NCBI GenBank assembly: GCA_037013495.1
Contig: CM072802.1
Location: forward strand, 49,589,275-49,653,274
DNA from: Hippophae tibetana
Taxonomy: Eukaryota > Streptophyta > Magnoliopsida > Rosales > Elaeagnaceae
Reading direction: 5' to 3'
Length of the DNA: 64,000 bases
Position 1 is the stretch's first letter. Each line of letters begins with the position of its first letter. A program made the translations under genes and the position numbers. Of this stretch, positions 30,927 through 43,400 are shown one piece after another. The notes below the pieces were generated by a model. It did not search any database and was not told the origin of the DNA. It worked only from the letters and a program-made list of their open reading frames with translations.

Positions 30927-33900
30927 TATACCAAGAAAGTACTTCAATATCCCAAGGTCTTTAATTGCAAACCTTTGTCTGAGGGACTGTTTGAAGTTGA
31001 AAATCTCATTAGCATTATCACCTATAATTATCAGATCATTTACATAAATAAGCACAACCAATTTGCCCATAGCTTCTGTGCGAACAAATAGTGAGGAATC
31101 GACATTGCTGCTTTTGAAACCAACACTAGTGTGAACTGAGCTTAGCTTGGCATACCAAGCTTGTGGGGACTGTTTCAGACCATAAATGGATTTGTGCAAT
31201 TTGCACACTAAATCTAGTTCATTGCTTTGAGGATGCCCGGGTGGTAATTTCATATAGACTTCTTCTTTGAGATCACCATGCAAGAATGCATTCTTCATAT
31301 CCATTTGGTACATGAACAACCCCTTGTTTACAGCCACGAATAGTAGCACTCTTACTGTGTTCATTTTTGCAACAAGTGCAAATGTTTCTTTGTAATCCAC
31401 GTTAAATGTTTGAGTGAATCCCCGAGCCACTAATCTTGCTTTATACCTCTCAATTGATCCATCTGACTTGAATTTGAGCTTATAGATCCATTTGCAACCC
31501 ACGACTTTCTTACCTTTTGGAAGTTTAGTGATGCTCTATGTGTTGTGTTGATCTAGGGCTTTAAGTTCTTCTTGCATGGCTTCCTTCCACACCTCTTAGT
31601 TGTTGGCCTCATGAAAGTTTTGAGGCTCACTCTAACTCGATATAGTGTTGAGGAATGCGGCATAAGCTGGTGTCACTCTCTTATATGACACATAATTTGA
31701 GATGAGATGTGTGGGTTGGTAGGTGAAAAAGTGTTGAAGTCTTGTGGGAGGTTTCCTAACACGCATTGGATTACGTCGTGGAGCAGAAGGAGTTATCTCA
31801 CACTCATTCACATCTTGTACCATATTGTGAGGATCATCTTGCTTATCACCATCTTCATGTAGTATACCATTAAGTCGAGACCCTTCATTGTTAGTTTCAG
31901 TGAGAGATGCATCAATGTTGACATGGCTGGGATCTTGTTGTTGTGGAGCCTCAAGTTCGATTCTTGGTAATGGAAACACATTCAAGATGCCATCCCCTTG
32001 ACTTGTGATTTCATGTGACTTGTTGAAAAAATGGTTAGTTTCATAAAATTGAACATCTTTAGACACAATCAATCTCCTAAGTTGGGGATCATAACAGTTA
32101 TATCCCTTTTGTGTAGATGAATAACCAAGAAAAATACATTTAACAGCTCTAGGATCCAATTTATCTCGATGATGAGATTAAATATGTACAAAACAGATGC
32201 AACCAAAGACTCTAAGGTGTGAGAGGTTAATTTTCCTTCCTTTCCTGACCTCTAGGGGAGACTTGAAATCGAAGACTTGGGTGGGTAATCTATTGATGAT
32301 GTAAGCATCTGTCATAACCCCTTGGGACCAGAATCTCTTTGGTACATTCATTTGTAGCATTAATGCTCTAGTTTTTTCAAATAAGTCCCAGTTTTTGCGT
32401 TCAGCTCCACCATTTTGTTGAGTTGTGCCAACACAACTTGTTTGATGCATAATGCCATGAATGCTCAAATATTGTTTCATAATATGGGACATGTATTCGG
32501 TGCCATTTTTAGACCTTAAGGTTTGAATTTTAGAGGATAAGTGATTTTTAACAAGGTTATGAAAATCTTTAAATACTTCCATAATTTCATTCTTAGACTT
32601 TAAAAGATATAACCATGTGACTCGAGAGAAATCATCAACAAAAATCACAAAATACTTATAACCATCAAAAGATTCATTAGTTGGTCCCCATACATCTGAA
32701 TGAACTAGTTCAAAACACTTACTAGCCCTAAACAAGGATGAATTAAAAGGCAATCTAGTGGCCTTAGACAAGTGACAAGTTTCACATGCAATTGCATCAT
32801 TTCCTAAGTTTGGAAATAAATTTGACAAAATTGGTGGAAAAGGGTGAGCTGAACGTTGATGCCACAATTGATTATCTTGGATAGGGTTAAACTTGGCTTG
32901 AAACCCTCTGAGATTGCTCTTGGATATGTAATAGAGACCATCTAAGTAAAACCCTTCACCAATCATCTTTTTGGTGGCACAATCTTGAAAAATGACATTT
33001 TGAGGAGAAAAAATGGCTAAGCAATTCAAGGTATTTGTGATTTTTCCTACAGAAAGAAGTTGGAAGGGAAAGGAAGGTACATATAAAACTGCCGACTCGA
33101 TATCATCTGACATTAATTTTATTTTTTTCTTTCCTAAAACCTTTACATTCTCACAATTTGCAACTGAAACTTGAGAAGGATTTGCTAATTTTCAAACTTA
33201 TGAGACTATGACATATGGTTTGTCATATGATCTGTCACACCTCAATCTACAACCAAAAAATCATGTAACATATTTATTTTAGGAGTAGTTTTAAAGGCTT
33301 TTATGATACCTTGCATGTCCTCTTATGATATGAGTTTTGTATCTGCTAAGAAACCCGCAAACTTTCCTAGCAATGCTGTCGAGTTTCCTTCTTCTATGCT
33401 ATCCACATAGTCAATTCTAGCTCCACCTGTCTTGCTTTGAAGATACAACATAAACTCATTCATGAGTTCAGTTGGATTCACTGTGAAGTTCTTGAATGGA
33501 CCAGACCTATTAGAGGTAGAGGCAAAAACATGATTTGCACAGTGTGTAGTATGATTCACTTTCTATAAACCCTTATCCTTTATAAAATCAGGTTTTAATT
33601 CAGGATGTAGAATCCAACATGTGTCCTTAACATGGCCCGTATAGTTGCAGTGTTGACACTTCAAGTTTGGATGCTTCCCTTTGTACTTCCTCTCGTTGGT
33701 TAGATAGGCTCTTACCTCAGGTGCACTAGCCATTGTACCCTTGTTTATGACTTTCCTCCTTACGTCTTCACGTTGAATTGTCGCACATACACTGGTGAAG
33801 GAAGGAAGTTCAGTATTCATGAGTATGTGGCATCGTATATCTTCATATGTTGAATCGAGACTGGACAGAAGTTGAAATATCTTATCTTCTTTCGCTCTCT

Positions 33901-34422
33901 TTCGTAGCAGAGCTACATCGGTTGTATGAGGACGATATATTTCCAACTCATTCCACATGCTTTTCATGCTTCCTAAGAGTTGTACAAAAGGCTTGTCATC
34001 TTGTTACAGATCTGAGATGTCCTTCTTTAATTGAAAACTCGTGCAACATTGTTTTGACTGCTATACATTTTCTTGACCGTCTTCCATAGTTGGTATACAG
34101 AGTCAGAGTAACTGAATATTTCAACTAATTTACGTTCCATGGAATTTAGGAGCCATGACATAACCAAATGATTCTTACTAAGCTATGATTCATAGGTTAG
34201 TGAGGAAACATCAGGTACTTCGATGCTTCCATTTATGAACCCCAACTGGGACCTTCCACCTAGAGCCAGAGACACGACTCTTGACCAAGACAAGTAATTA
34301 AACTCATTCAACAAGACTGAGCTTAATCTTTGATTTGGATTGACATCCACCTCATGTATATTCATGAAGGAAAGCACCGATGAACTTTCAATTTCTGATC
34401 CTAGCGGCTTGTCTTCAGCCAT
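30927..34422 (-). pseudogene. Copia A2 gag-pol, truncated in RT
   Basis: Gag begins at the ATG at 34422 (MAEDKPLGSEIESSSV), is interrupted near 34182, and resumes with the 33967-33563 frame, which has an intact zinc knuckle CQHCNYTGHVKDTC near 33640. Protease is broken near 33230. Pre-integrase and integrase are open from 33113 to 32178, with LWHQRSAHPFPP, HSDVWGP and AERK; the second catalytic Asp is Lys (RSKNGTEY near 32510). The linker (32159-31632) and RT (31502-30927) follow; RT has QMDMKNAFLHGD and YGLKQSPQAWYAK, but YVDD is YVND near 31035. The long open frames imply less decay than A1, yet two catalytic residues are changed. Confidence 0.85.
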
Positions 34423-34489
34423 TTCAAAGATTGAAGATACTAAGATAATAGTAAAGCAGAAGCAAGTTCATTTTCCTGCTTTGATACCA

Positions 34490-34787
34490 TATTGAAAAAA
34501 TAAGAAATAATTATACACAAAGAATAACTCTACACAAAAGAGCTTTCTAGTTTGTATTATTTTCTTCATGTTTTCATTACAATTTTATAGCTATTTATAA
34601 GGAAATTTTATTCCTTCAATTACTCTTTAAATTAAGGATTCCTTGATTGACTTCTTGAATTAAGGATTCCTTGTTTGACTCCTTGAATTAAGGATTACTT
34701 GTTTTATTCTTTGAATTAAGCTCATTGTTTTATTCATTGAATTAAGGTCTTTGTTTTATTGCTTGAATTAAGAACTAATATCCAATA
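34490..34787 (-). repeat. 5' LTR of copia A2
   Basis: 298 bp, reading TATTGGATATTAG at its start and TTTTTCAATA at its end on the minus strand. It carries about six units of the 26-28 bp tandem repeat that occurs about 19 and 8 times in the A1 LTRs. Confidence 0.87.
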
Positions 34788-35049
34788 TTCTAACCACAAT
34801 CCTAAGCAATGCAACACTTCTTTACTGGAAGCTGATACTACATTCATCATAAATACATACTCAAATGAAAAAGACATAGGGGCCTCCACAAACAAATAGA
34901 AAGAGAGAAAGGATATTATATGCCATACTACAACTTAAAGTAGGAATCATGGAGCTCTTAAAACAAAAATACATAATAATATTTGAAATTATTTATGTTA
35001 CTATTTGATAATGTTTGAGAATTTTCCCAAAGTATAGGTGGAAAATTTG

Positions 35050-36030
35050 GGATTGATTCTTTTTTCGAACCATATATATCAGAGCTTCCAGCTTCAACTA
35101 ATTCTGAATCTGAAAGTGTCTTCAAAGTTTTGGAAATTCTATGTATGGTACTGGAGAGGTTATTTAATAAAAGTTGCTACTCTGAATCCCCTTTCATATT
35201 AACAGGGAGAAAAAAACTCTAGTATGTAATCATCATCGTAGGTGTTGATGCTTCTTATTCTGATTGCAATAGTAGCATTCAGACTGAACTTCCGTGCATG
35301 GTGAACCAGAGAATATTCACTTATATCATATGCCTCCATATCAGGAAAAAAGAAGGGACTATTTGATTGGAGAGCTTTGCCGACTACACCCTGCCCTTTC
35401 TCTAGATGCTGCTCCATATATGCATGCACAAAACCTTGCATTGTTCCATCATTAACATAACAAGCTTGTCCTCAATGCATAAAATATATTTTTCATTTGG
35501 ACTCATGATTTAGCATGTAATTGTACTGTTTCATCATCACCCTTGTCGATTTATGAACAAGGAGTCCATGTCAAAGCAAGTGGTAATCTATGGACATGAC
35601 ACGCAGCTCGTAAAACTTCAGTTATCTCCAATAATGCATCTTTTTAGTTCTTTGAGAAATGCTGCAAAAAAAAAAAAAAAAAAAGATTAACCTATGATAA
35701 GTTAACATCTTGACAATTTCTCTGTTCTCTAAACTTCTTTCTTATTATTAAGGTTACTCGTTTCTACTTATGTGTAGTTGTAAAAGGAGACACAACATAA
35801 ACAACAAAGAGCTATGCTAAGAACAATCTCATTCCCACTCTCAACATGAGTATTGTGTCACATGGCAGGAAACTTTATTTATTTTCTTCACATGTCTATT
35901 CATTCAATATTTAACCTTAGGTGTAAATAAGAGTGTTCTTAGCACAAGTCAGCAACAAATGATTCAAGGAGTCTAATAATACCTGGGAAGGAAGCTGAGG
36001 CGGCATACTACTTACATTCACAGCCTAAAT
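35050..36030 (-). pseudogene. NIN-like protein (NLP) pseudogene, middle exons
   Basis: Minus-strand segments match the NLP N-terminal half. About 36027-35984 reads AVNVSSMPPQLPSQ and ends in a GT donor. About 35660-35560 reads EITEVLRAACHVHRLPLALTWTPC. About 35510-35199 contains EKYILCIED, then MQGFVHAYMEQHLEKGQG, SPFFFPDMEAYDISEYSLVHHARKFSLNA and DDDYILEFF. About 35170-35050 has NFQNFEDTF and IYGSKK pieces. NLPs are nitrate-responsive transcription factors with RWP-RK and PB1 domains; neither is present here. Stops and frameshifts occur (for example after TPCS and within CYVND). Exon/intron spacing is kept, so this is a decayed gene, not a processed copy. Confidence 0.8.
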
Positions 36031-36228
36031 GAGATGATGACATCATTAGATCATAATCGTTTATGTACTCTACACAATGCAACAAAACCCACGTGAAATA
36101 TATAAAAAGTACATAGTGTCCTAGCAATATTAGGAGGTGCTCTTAGAATTCTTAAATGCCGAAATTCACTTCATTTTAGATAAATTCATGAATAGAGGTG
36201 TTTCCATTAAAAGTAAAAGGGTCCTTTG

Positions 36229-36563
36229 TGACAAAATATAGTATTTTCTCTTTTCTTTTCCATTTAATGCACAAGGAATGATGATTTATATATACTAAGA
36301 AAAAAAATGGAATCTGCTGCATACCATTACCTTGTTGTACCCATACCTTCTTGCATACCCATACCCTGATACACACATGGAAGTTGCTGCATACCCATAC
36401 CACTTCATCCATACCTGCACTTCTCTCCTACTCCTATACCACTACTGCATTTTGCTGTACTTCATTTGTTATACTCTGCTGCACTTCTGCAGCATTCCAC
36501 TAATTCTGTGTTGCTGTTGTTACTGTGATAATTCTGCAGTATACTTTTCAGCTCACGCCAACA
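36229..36563 (-). repeat. 3' LTR of copia C
   Basis: 335 bp against 257 bp for the 5' LTR. Extra copies of a TTGCATACCCATACC-type repeat near 36350-36415 account for the length difference. Confidence 0.85.
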
Positions 36564-36570
36564 CTCTCCC

Positions 36571-39500
36571 TTAAGTTGGTGCATAGATATCTCTTATGCC
36601 CAACTTGTCAAGTGAGTTTTCGAAGTTCCTTATACATACGGATTTTGTGAGTACATCAACCAATTGATCTTCTGATTTTAAAAATGGAAGCTGAATAATC
36701 TTTTCTTCAAGGTTCTGTTTGATGAAGTTTCGATCGACTTCAATGTGCTTAGTGTGATCATGTTGAACTGGATTGTGGGAGATGGCAATGGCTGCCTTGT
36801 TATCACAAAACAAGTTCATTTCAGAGTTAGGAGTAACACCAATCTCAGTCAAAAGTTTTTTTTTTCAAACAAAGGAGCTCACATATTCCCTTGACCATTC
36901 CTCAAAATTTAGCTTACCTTATGTTTCTTTCTCCTCCGTGTAACAAGATTTCCTCTCATAAAAGTAAAGTACCTAACAGTAGATTTCCTGTCCTTGATAT
37001 TCCCTGCCCATTTCACATATGTATTTCTAGCAAATTTCAATTGATCATTCCTTGAAATCATAAGTCCTTTCCTAGGAGAGGACTTTAAATAACGAAGTAT
37101 TGGCATTACAGTATCCATATGGTCTTCACTTGGACAGTGTATGAAATAACTCACTACACTCACAACATAAACAATATTTGGTCAAGTATGAGTTAAATAG
37201 ATGAGTTTACCCACTAATCGTTGATATCTCTATTTGTCTGTTGGTACTTGGTCCACATATTCTCCAAGTTTGTGATTTTGGACAAATGGAATATTAGCAG
37301 GTTTACATTCTAGTAATCCTACATCTACCAGAAAGTCTAGAATATATTTCCTTTGGGAAAGAAATATGTCTTGTCTTGATCTTGTTTACCTCGATGCCCA
37401 AGAAGTATTTAAGCCCTCCTAAGTTCTTCATTTCAAACTCATTTTACAATTGTTCTTGAATCTTAGAGATTTCTTTTTCATAATTATGATAATGTCGTCT
37501 ACATAGACTATAAGGGCTGCTATCTTTCTCAATTGTTGATTTAGGAAGAGAGTGTGATCAGAGTTGCTTTGTTGAAACCATATTTCCTCATTATTGAACT
37601 CAACCTACCAAACCATGCTCGAGTTGATTGTTTTAGTCCATATAATGCTCGTTGTAACCTACATGCAGTTTCCTTTCCTGATGTAACAACATATCCTAGT
37701 GAGATATCCATTTAAATCTCCTTTTCAAGATCACCATAGAGAAAGGCATTTTTTATGTCAAGTTGGTGTAATGGCCAATCTAAATTTGCTGCAAGAGATA
37801 ACAGAACTCTAACAATTTTTAGTTTGGCCATATGTGAGAAATTTTCCTGATAATTTATACCATGTTTCTATGTATATCCCTTTGGTACTAGCCTCACTTT
37901 GTGTCGATCAATTAATCCATCTACTTTATACATAATAGAGAAAATCCACTTGCACCCCACTGTCTTCCTCCCTTGAGGCAACACACTTAACACTCATGTG
38001 TTATTCTTCTACAATGCCTCAAAGTCTTCTTTTATAGCTTGAGCCCAGTTTGGATCAAATAAGGCTTCTTCAATACTACCTAGAATCTAACATAAGGAGA
38101 GTGTATGTGCAAATATCCTGATAGGTTTTGATAACCCTTCAGTAGATACAGTTTTGGCTATTGGATACTTGGATTGTTGTTCTGCTATGTCTAGAGAGTA
38201 TTGATTTAGAGGTTTGCCCCGATTGTGTCTGAAAGGTAGAACATAACCCATATATGTATCTATAGCATTAGTTTGTAAGGGTGTGATAGGATAGCTTACC
38301 TAAGGAGTATTCTGAACAAGAGGATCGTTGGGTACTAAAGAGTGGAGGAATGCATCAACCACTGCATCTTTTAATGATTCAAGCACTATTTCAACTTCAA
38401 TTCTTAGAAGTTTAGGTTCAGGTCTAGGTACTAGCTTATCGATATTGTTGGCATCATCCGGGTATGCTGAGTTGTTACCAATGTCTAACACTTCAACATT
38501 AGACCAATTTTTTTCTTCACCATAAATCTCCCCTTGAAGAGGGAAATTGGATACTGTTGATGGAAAAAAATTCAGATTCTAGGAAAGTGACACCCATGGT
38601 AATGTAGGTTCTTTTAGTAATAAGATCTTAGAATCTGTATCCCTTTTCTATACTCCATACCCCAAGAATACACACTAGACAACACATGGATCCAACTTAG
38701 TTTGTTGATTTTTATGGAGGTGGACAAAAATAACACAACCCAAAATAAGGGAAGGAATCATCAAAATAGTAGGCATAGGGACATGATTAGATAACACTTT
38801 TAATGGAGTTTGGAATTGTAAGGCTTTGGTAGGCATACAATTTAGTAGATACACAGTTGTAGCAACAACATCACTCCAGTATCTACTGGGCATATGTGCC
38901 CTGATCAGTAGGGCACGTATAGTTTCTAAGATATGCATATTCTTCATTTCTATATTACCATTTGGTTGTGGGGTTTATGAACATGAGGTTTCATAGAGAA
39001 TCCCATGGCTATCAAATTATGTCTGGAATTGTTGATTAACATATTCCCCTCCATTATAGGAACGAAAGATCTTAATTTTTGTAGAAAATTGTGTCTGAAC
39101 CATGGTGTGAAACGAGTGAAACTTAGCAAATACTTCATATTTGTGTTTTAGAAGGTAAATCCATGTCATTTGTGTGTAATCATTAGCAAAAATTACAAAC
39201 CAACGATGACCCGACGACGTAGTGATTGGGGAAGGTCCCCAAACATCAGAATGTACTAAAGCAAAATGAATCATACTTTTATTCATGTTCATGGGATAAG
39301 AAGTCCTATAACTCTTAGCTAAGATACAAGTATCACATTTAAAGTCTAAGTGTGCTATATTTGAAAATAAACTAGGTAGTAAGTGCTTCAAATATCCAAA
39401 TGATGGATGCCCAAATAGATAATGACATAACCAAATCTCTCTTTCCTTGTTACCAGCTATGTGTTGCATATGATTGGTTCTTCCTAAATTGAGGTCATCC

Positions 39501-41024
39501 ACATAATATAAACCCCTCTCTTAGTACCACACCTAATGATCTTCTTGGTGAGAATATCCTGAAGAAGGAAAAAAGTAGAATACATCAATACTACACAGTT
39601 AAGATATAAAATAACTTGACTTACATACATCGGTCTGTTTGAAAGAGAGGGTATACGTAATGTATTAGATAATGAAAAGGAGGGAGATAAAGCCACTGTT
39701 CCAACCTCTATAACTGGATAAGTGAAACCATTGGAATTTGTAACATAGCTCAGTCTCAATTGAGTTGTAGTAGAGAAATCCTTTGGGTCAAATGTCATAT
39801 AGTCTGTAACTCTAGAGTCGAGAATCCATTCCTCATTATCATTATAAGTAGAGATGTGAAATGTTTTACTTGAAGTACCTACATCTTGGGAATATTATGC
39901 TTGAGGGATGAGGGATAGTGACATATCATAGGTAGCCATAGTAGCTCTCCTAGTATGGTCATCATTAGTAGTGGTTTTCTGGTTTTTCATGCTTGAAGAT
40001 CATTCCACCAATTTGGATATCCATATAATTTAAAGCAGTTGTCATATGTGTGTTTAGAGTTGTCACAATAGGTACATTTCATGCCATTAGAAGGTGCTTT
40101 AGGTTTGGATAAGGAATTGGATTTCCCACTACCTAGGGAAAGAGCTCTTGGTTTTGGTGGCATCTGATTATGGTTTCCTTTGGTCCCTTTCTAAGCCATA
40201 AATGTTCCTGGAGTTGTATATGCATCCAAGATCATCACGGTTTTCCTGACCTCTTTCCTATTGACGAATCCATAGGCTTGTTCCACCATAGTGAATAGTT
40301 TAATTTGAAGCACATCACTTTGAGGTTTATCCAGTCTGTCATTGAGTCCATCAAGGAAGGTATAAACTCGATCTTTCTGTAAGATGAAGTTTTATTTATG
40401 TATGTCAGTCGAACACTCCATCGGATTAGGATGATAGAAATCAATTTCTTGCCATAACCTTTGAAGGTCATTATAGTATTTTTCAATGGATCCACCCGTT
40501 TTCTTTATACGAGTAACCCATTGGTAGAGATCATAAAATTGAGATGTATCTATCCCATCAAAATAGGTTGTAATGGCAGAATTCCAAACCCATTTTGTAG
40601 TTAGGAATAAGATAAAATTCGAAATCAGAGATGGGTTCATCGAATTGATCAACCATCCCTTAACAATGGTGTTTTCAATGCGCCATCTCTTGAATGAGGG
40701 GTTGATTTCTAGAGGCTGAGGAAAATCCCAATTGATATATCCTAGCTTATCCTTACCAGAGATATACATTTCGATCACCTAAGACCATAAGACATAGTTG
40801 GATCCTCCTAACTTGATACTGATATGGGTAGTCAAAGATTCAACGAGCGGTGGTTGTGGGGCGATTTGGGCTCTAGTTAGGACCTATATCATTTTTGTAG
40901 TCAGATCATTAAGGATGGAATTGGTGATTAGGTCTCTAGATTCCACCATAGAGTCTATCAGTTCTGGTGGTTTTTCTGATTGTTACACTATGGTCGGTGA
41001 TTGAGCAGCGGTCCTAGTAACCAT
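36571..41024 (-). pseudogene. Copia C gag-pol polyprotein, heavily disrupted
   Basis: Gag starts at the ATG at 41024, four bases after the primer site, with a stop about 15 codons in. It contains LGGSNYVLWSxVIEMYISGKDKLGYI near 40790-40720, typical of UBN2-type copia gag. Protease and pre-integrase lie near 39900-39480, integrase at 39500-38675 (LCHYLFGHPS, LVHSDVWGPS, FRSYNGGEY, and NMHILETIRALLI), RT at about 38080-37160 with an intact VYVDDI near 37500, and RNase H at 37163-36571 (DNKAAIAISHNPVQHDHTKHIEVD). Frames change repeatedly and stops are common. It would encode the full copia enzyme set if intact. Confidence 0.8.
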
Positions 41025-41038
41025 TTTCTTTGATACCA

Positions 41039-41295
41039 TGAAAAAATATGGTATTTTCCCTTTTCTCTTCCATTTAATGTACAAGGAATGATGATATATA
41101 TACTAAGAAAAAAATGGAAGTTACTGCACACCAATACCCTATTGTACCTATACCTTCTTGCACACCCATACCACTATTGCATTCTGTTGCACTTCATTTG
41201 TTGTTCTCTGTTGTACTTCTATAATATTCCACTAATTTCGTGCTGCTATTGTTGTTGTTATAATTCTTTAGCATACTATCCATCTCATGCTAACA
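41039..41295 (-). repeat. 5' LTR of copia C
   Basis: 257 bp; adjoins the primer-binding site and aligns with 36229-36563 over most of its length with many substitutions, implying an old insertion. Confidence 0.85.
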
Positions 41296-41351
41296 TACAA
41301 TCATACAATAGTCATACTTTTTACATATATGGATAGAGCAAATCCTACCTA

Positions 41352-42090
41352 GAAGGACTGATAAACAATTTCAATTTTAGTATCAAAATTGGGTTTCTCT
41401 TTCATTTTGACAAGTTCTAGCACAACAAAACATGACATTTCAAGTTCAAAATTGAAAATTGGTAGGACACTAGAACCATGCACTTGATAAACTGAATGCT
41501 CTAACATCAGATACTTCGTCTTATTGTGATAACCAACATCTAAAGTCCACTCTTAAACTTTGGGGAAGAATACATGGCCAGGAAGCCCAAAGAAAGTATC
41601 TGGTTTCATTTCTATAGAGAATTTATACATCATCAACATTTCACGATAACTTGTAAGCCTATGACTAAGCAGATTGGGCTGCTCACTTTTTCTCGAGAAG
41701 AAGTCTTCATCGAGCTTCATTGGTACCCATACTTGTACTAGAATGCCTCCATTAGAAAACTCTTTGAACAAGGATAAAACCCTTAGAATTCTCTCATCAA
41801 GTGAACACCTACTATGAATCAATGACTCTTTCACATCAAAAACATTATTTGTTTAGAAGAACCATTGTTGTGTATGGTATATGGCTCAATAGCATTATTT
41901 GAATTTTTGGACAAATAAGACATCTCCCCGTGTTGAGACAACTCATAATTTAATAGACTTCTGACTGTATGGAAATGTCCATCACCTTCATTTTGGGGCA
42001 ATGAAACAATAATATATTCATTAAAGTTGAAGGCATTTAAAGGCATATAAGTTGCAATATGGAAATGAAGAGAATCCACTAGAGATAGAT
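41352..42090 (-). pseudogene. NIN-like protein (NLP) pseudogene, upstream exon
   Basis: The minus strand reads an NLP N-terminal region. About 42090-41835 contains NNAIEPYTIHNNGSSKQIMF; the frame then shifts near 41834. About 41834-41553 gives SLIHSRCSLDERILRVLSLFKE, GGILVQVWVPMK and FFGLPGHVFFPKV. After a stop at about 41550 it continues EWTLDVGYHN, VHGSSVLPIFNFELEMSCFVVLE and ends VYQSF at a GT donor near 41351. These are the GAF-like sensor-region motifs of NLPs. The following exon lies beyond copia C near 36027. The true start and upstream exons were not found. The two fragments together cover only the N-terminal half of a normal NLP of about 900 residues. Confidence 0.8.
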
Positions 42091-43400
42091 ACTAGATCTG
42101 TTGTTGCTGGATGACAGATATCAATGGTGGATCTAGGATTTATATCCAATAGGGGAACATATACATGGTAAAAAATAGTGTTAATTACACTTCAATTATT
42201 ACTTATTTTTAATTAAAGAAGATATCATATGTATCTCATTTTAGTAAAAATATGTTTAAATCATTGAGTTTTTCTACGATATAAAGTGATAAAAACTTAA
42301 AATTTAAAATTCAGGCGAGATACAATTCTATTTTATGTATGTAATATGTCATAATTTCATAAATATTACATCTAAAATTTATTTAATGAGAGTTGAGATG
42401 AGGCATATGTTTCTCCTCAATCACAAATATTGTTATCCCTGGCTATTACAAAATGTTGCATAGGCATCAATATTCATGAGGTTAAAAAAGAAATTATGCA
42501 TATCCTCCACCGTATGCATCAAGATTTCATCAAATGATGTCAAGTTCTATAATATTGGAGCTCTTGAGGATGCAGAATAATCTATCCTCTTCTCTTTAGG
42601 CAAACAAGGGGGTTTTATTTTCAAGTAAACCAATTCAACTTATAAGCTAACTATTGGAGTAAGAGTTCCAATGAATGGTAGATAATGGAAATCGTTCTCT
42701 CCCTATATTCTTCTTTAATAAGCAAAACAAGACACTTAAAGATAGTCATAAGTTCACCTTCAACTTTCTAGATAGACTTAACTATCTGTATAACCAAAAC
42801 CAAAAAATTTCACAAAATAAATACTATGCCAAACTTTCACAATTCAAAAGGCATAACCTTTCACTATACACACCACTAAAATTAAGTTTCCAATAAAATA
42901 TATAGATAAAAGAAGCAATTTCAGAAATCAATTCCAAGACTAGATCTTGGCTTAGCCCAAATATCAAATAATTTTAAGAATATAATGAATTAACCTCATG
43001 AGATCATAACCATAACCACCTCAAATTCATGCAACCAAAAGGCCAAAGCTCATAATCAGCAAAAACCATAGAACTCATATTGGATTCCTCATCACATACA
43101 TAAATGCAAGTATGATTAAGTACATGTTTCCATCAAAATTCAACAAAATCAACAATCAATTTTACCAAATTTAGTAAAATTTCAAGTAAAATGACAAGAG
43201 CATCAAATTTATGAGCAAACCATTAATGTTCTCGACATAAGCCACATCACAACTTTAGCCGAATGCCTCAAAACAACGACCTTTTAACTCCAAATGTCAA
43301 AAAACTCCAGCCATCCAGCTATGAAGCCTTAAAACTCTTCCAATCCATGTCAAATACCAAGAATTATGGTCAATTGGATTTAACCATTATGGATTAATAC
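42091..43400. other. Intergenic, unrecognised
   Basis: No gene recognised. CAATGGTGGATCTAGGATT near 42122 resembles the terminal motif of some hAT-like miniature elements, but no partner end was found. The part at 42465-43395 is less AT-rich than its surroundings and could be old transposon sequence. Copia D inserted at its right end. Confidence 0.45.

Larger units (their letters stand above)
30927..34787 (-). mobile_element. Copia A2, 5' LTR through RT, 3' part missing
   Basis: A second copy of the copia A family on the minus strand. It has a 5' LTR (34490-34787), a primer site TGGTATCAAAG (34479-34489, minus), gag, protease, integrase and RT. It stops inside RT at ILKYFLG, where the gypsy G LTR begins, so RNase H and the 3' LTR are lost. 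The gypsy LTR probably inserted in RT and a later deletion removed the rest and joined the Tork-like tail. Confidence 0.88.
36229..41295 (-). mobile_element. Ty1/copia retrotransposon C, full length, inserted in NLP pseudogene intron
   Basis: LTRs at 36229-36563 (3') and 41039-41295 (5') begin TGTTGGC/TGTTAGC on the minus strand and end with TTTTGTCA/TTTTTTCA. The primer site is TGGTATCAAAG (41028-41038, minus) and the polypurine tract lies next to 36564 (AAGGGAGAG). The flanks are CTTTG and TACAA, so no target duplication remains. It separates two sets of NLP exons. The polyprotein is heavily damaged. Confidence 0.88.
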
